From a virus: a stretch of 20,972 bases of DNA. The stretch lies in IMG/VR virus record IMGVR_UViG_3300045944_000082, positions 1 to 20,972 of that record; one strand, given 5' to 3'. The notes under the pieces were generated by a model. The model was given only the letters and a program-made list of their open reading frames with translations, made no database searches and had not been told where the DNA came from. Numbering within the stretch: position 1 is the stretch's first letter; each line of letters starts with the position of its first letter. Shown here in pieces: positions 20,360 through 20,972 of this stretch. Both the position numbers and the translations under genes were made by a program.

Positions 20360-20697
20360 AGGCCCACCTCGAACAACGCTTCCTAGAATCCTGGCGGCGG
20401 CTATTCCCGTCGTTGCCTACGCCGACGATGCAACACAAGTTCCACCCGACGCGAAAGTGGCGATGGGACTTCAGCTTCCCCGAATACCTGTTGGCGGTTG
20501 AAATCCAGGGCGGCTCGTGGATAGGCGGCGGGCACAATCGCGGCAGGCAACAGCAAAAGGATTACGAGAAGCAACGCGAGGCCGTGAAGCTGGGGTGGCG
20601 AGTGCTGCCGTTCAATACGGCCGATATGAGCGACCCCGACTACTGTGCGACGTTTGTTGCGGAAGTGCTTTGTGATGCAAAGGACACCGGACCCTAA
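20356..20697 (+). CDS. PD-(D/E)XK nuclease, Vsr/resolvase-like
   Basis: 113 residues from an ATGA overlap. RKWRWDFSFPEYLLAVEIQGG carries the usual motif: Asp in WDF, then E-x-Q in VEIQ in place of E-x-K. GGGHNRG, then DYEKQREAVKLGWRVLPF, complete the pattern of the small Vsr-like/DUF559-like endonuclease family. Such enzymes nick mismatches or resolve branched DNA. In a phage early operon with recombination proteins, a junction resolvase role before packaging is the best fit. The family is fairly sure; the substrate is inference. Confidence 0.75.
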   Translation: MKAHLEQRFLESWRRLFPSLPTPTMQHKFHPTRKWRWDFSFPEYLLAVEIQGGSWIGGGHNRGRQQQKDYEKQREAVKLGWRVLPFNTADMSDPDYCATFVAEVLCDAKDTGP

Positions 20698-20777
20698 ATC
20701 CAGTGCATGAACAAAGTAGCTACTGATGACTGACGCAGAAATCAAGGTAGAGGTAGTCCTGTACGTGGAGGAATTTT

Positions 20778-20960
20778 ATGATTGGCGTGCATTTAACTCT
20801 GGAAGCGACCAACGCCACGCTCGACAGCAACAGCGAGGAGGCCGCGCTACTCCGCGCCGAGCTGCGCGACATGCTGAACCGCTTTGCGACGGAGTGGAAC
20901 AGCAAATGTGAGGAGATTAACCAGCGCACGCCGCTCAAATATGTGGCGTTCATGCGTTGA
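20778..20960 (+). CDS. small helical early protein
   Basis: 60 residues from ATG 20778, six bases after GTGGAGG. An Ala/Leu/Glu-rich helix (SEEAALLRAELRDMLNRFAT) contains FATEWN, a variant of the FAEWN motif at the end of the loader-like protein. The end is LKYVAFMR. No family is recognised. An ORF in another frame starts at 20726 (MTDAEIKVEVVLYVEEFYDW) and runs over this start; its later part is Arg/Gln-rich and looks like a shadow, so only its first 20 codons might be real. Twelve bases remain before the window edge. Confidence 0.5.
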   Translation: MIGVHLTLEATNATLDSNSEEAALLRAELRDMLNRFATEWNSKCEEINQRTPLKYVAFMR

Positions 20961-20972
20961 CGCACTGGATTA

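Noticed and set aside
19750-20376. 208-codon minus-strand ORF
   Set aside because: Antisense to four coupled plus-strand genes with zinc motifs and ATGA overlaps.
20726-20911. 61-codon plus-strand ORF overlapping the last gene
   Set aside because: The first 20 codons look acceptable, but the rest is an Arg/Gln-rich shadow of the frame at 20778, which has the better ribosome-binding site. Not listed as a gene.
1-20972. CRISPR array, insertion sequence or rRNA
   Set aside because: No regularly spaced repeats, no transposase and no rRNA-like sequence were seen on either strand.

Overview
The window reads as most of the genome of a temperate, long-tailed (siphovirus-type) phage, probably of a planctomycete. 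This rests on recognised families: a lambda-type portal, a fused prohead protease/major capsid protein, DUF2190-type decoration proteins, a tail tube, a tail assembly chaperone pair, a tape measure, a tyrosine recombinase, an XRE repressor and an exonuclease/annealing pair. The Cys-rich tail-end proteins and the style of the integrase resemble planctomycete prophages. The host assignment is inference from remembered family resemblance. The DNA is moderately GC-rich, genes are tightly packed, and ATGA or GTGA overlaps are common.

Layout. (1) 1-420: the end of a NrdR-like zinc-ribbon gene, a small leftward gene and a stretch with divergent promoter-like sequences. (2) 421-528: a structured leader ending in an intrinsic terminator, just before the head genes. 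(3) 540-7204: gpW-like protein, portal, protease-capsid fusion, a small protein, a glycosyltransferase-methyltransferase fusion, a decoration protein and the connector genes. (4) 7206-13675: a decoration/lectin-like protein, tail tube, chaperones, tape measure and tail-tip proteins. (5) 13453-14727, leftward: integrase and a possible small membrane protein, with a perfect palindrome between them. (6) 14728-15466: intergenic DNA, a likely bidirectional terminator, and the repressor gene flanked by two near-identical operator/promoter units. (7) 15467-20960: the early operon. It starts with a 16-codon leader ORF and a basic, proline-rich protein, then crosses two strong terminators, then encodes recombination proteins, replication initiation and helicase-loader proteins, zinc ribbons and a PD-(D/E)XK nuclease.

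How it may work together. The repressor gene is read from a sigma-70-like promoter (TTGACA, 17 bp, TACATT) that contains the palindrome GTAGCG-N4-CGCTAC. A second copy (TTGACA, 18 bp, TACATT, with GTAGCG-N5-CGCTAC) lies at the end of the repressor gene and faces the early operon. One repressor could therefore control its own synthesis and the early genes from two tandem promoters. Terminators within the early operon and in front of the head operon suggest control by antitermination, as in lambda-like phages, although no antiterminator is recognised by homology.

No terminase or lysis genes lie in the window. The integrase sits between tail and early genes, as in the virion or circular order of lambda-like phages, so the missing genes probably lie just outside the window. 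The least expected items are the glycosyltransferase-methyltransferase fusion inside the head operon, the tandem-operator switch, and three leftward or regulatory genes whose -10 boxes lie exactly six bases from the start codon, as expected for leaderless mRNAs.
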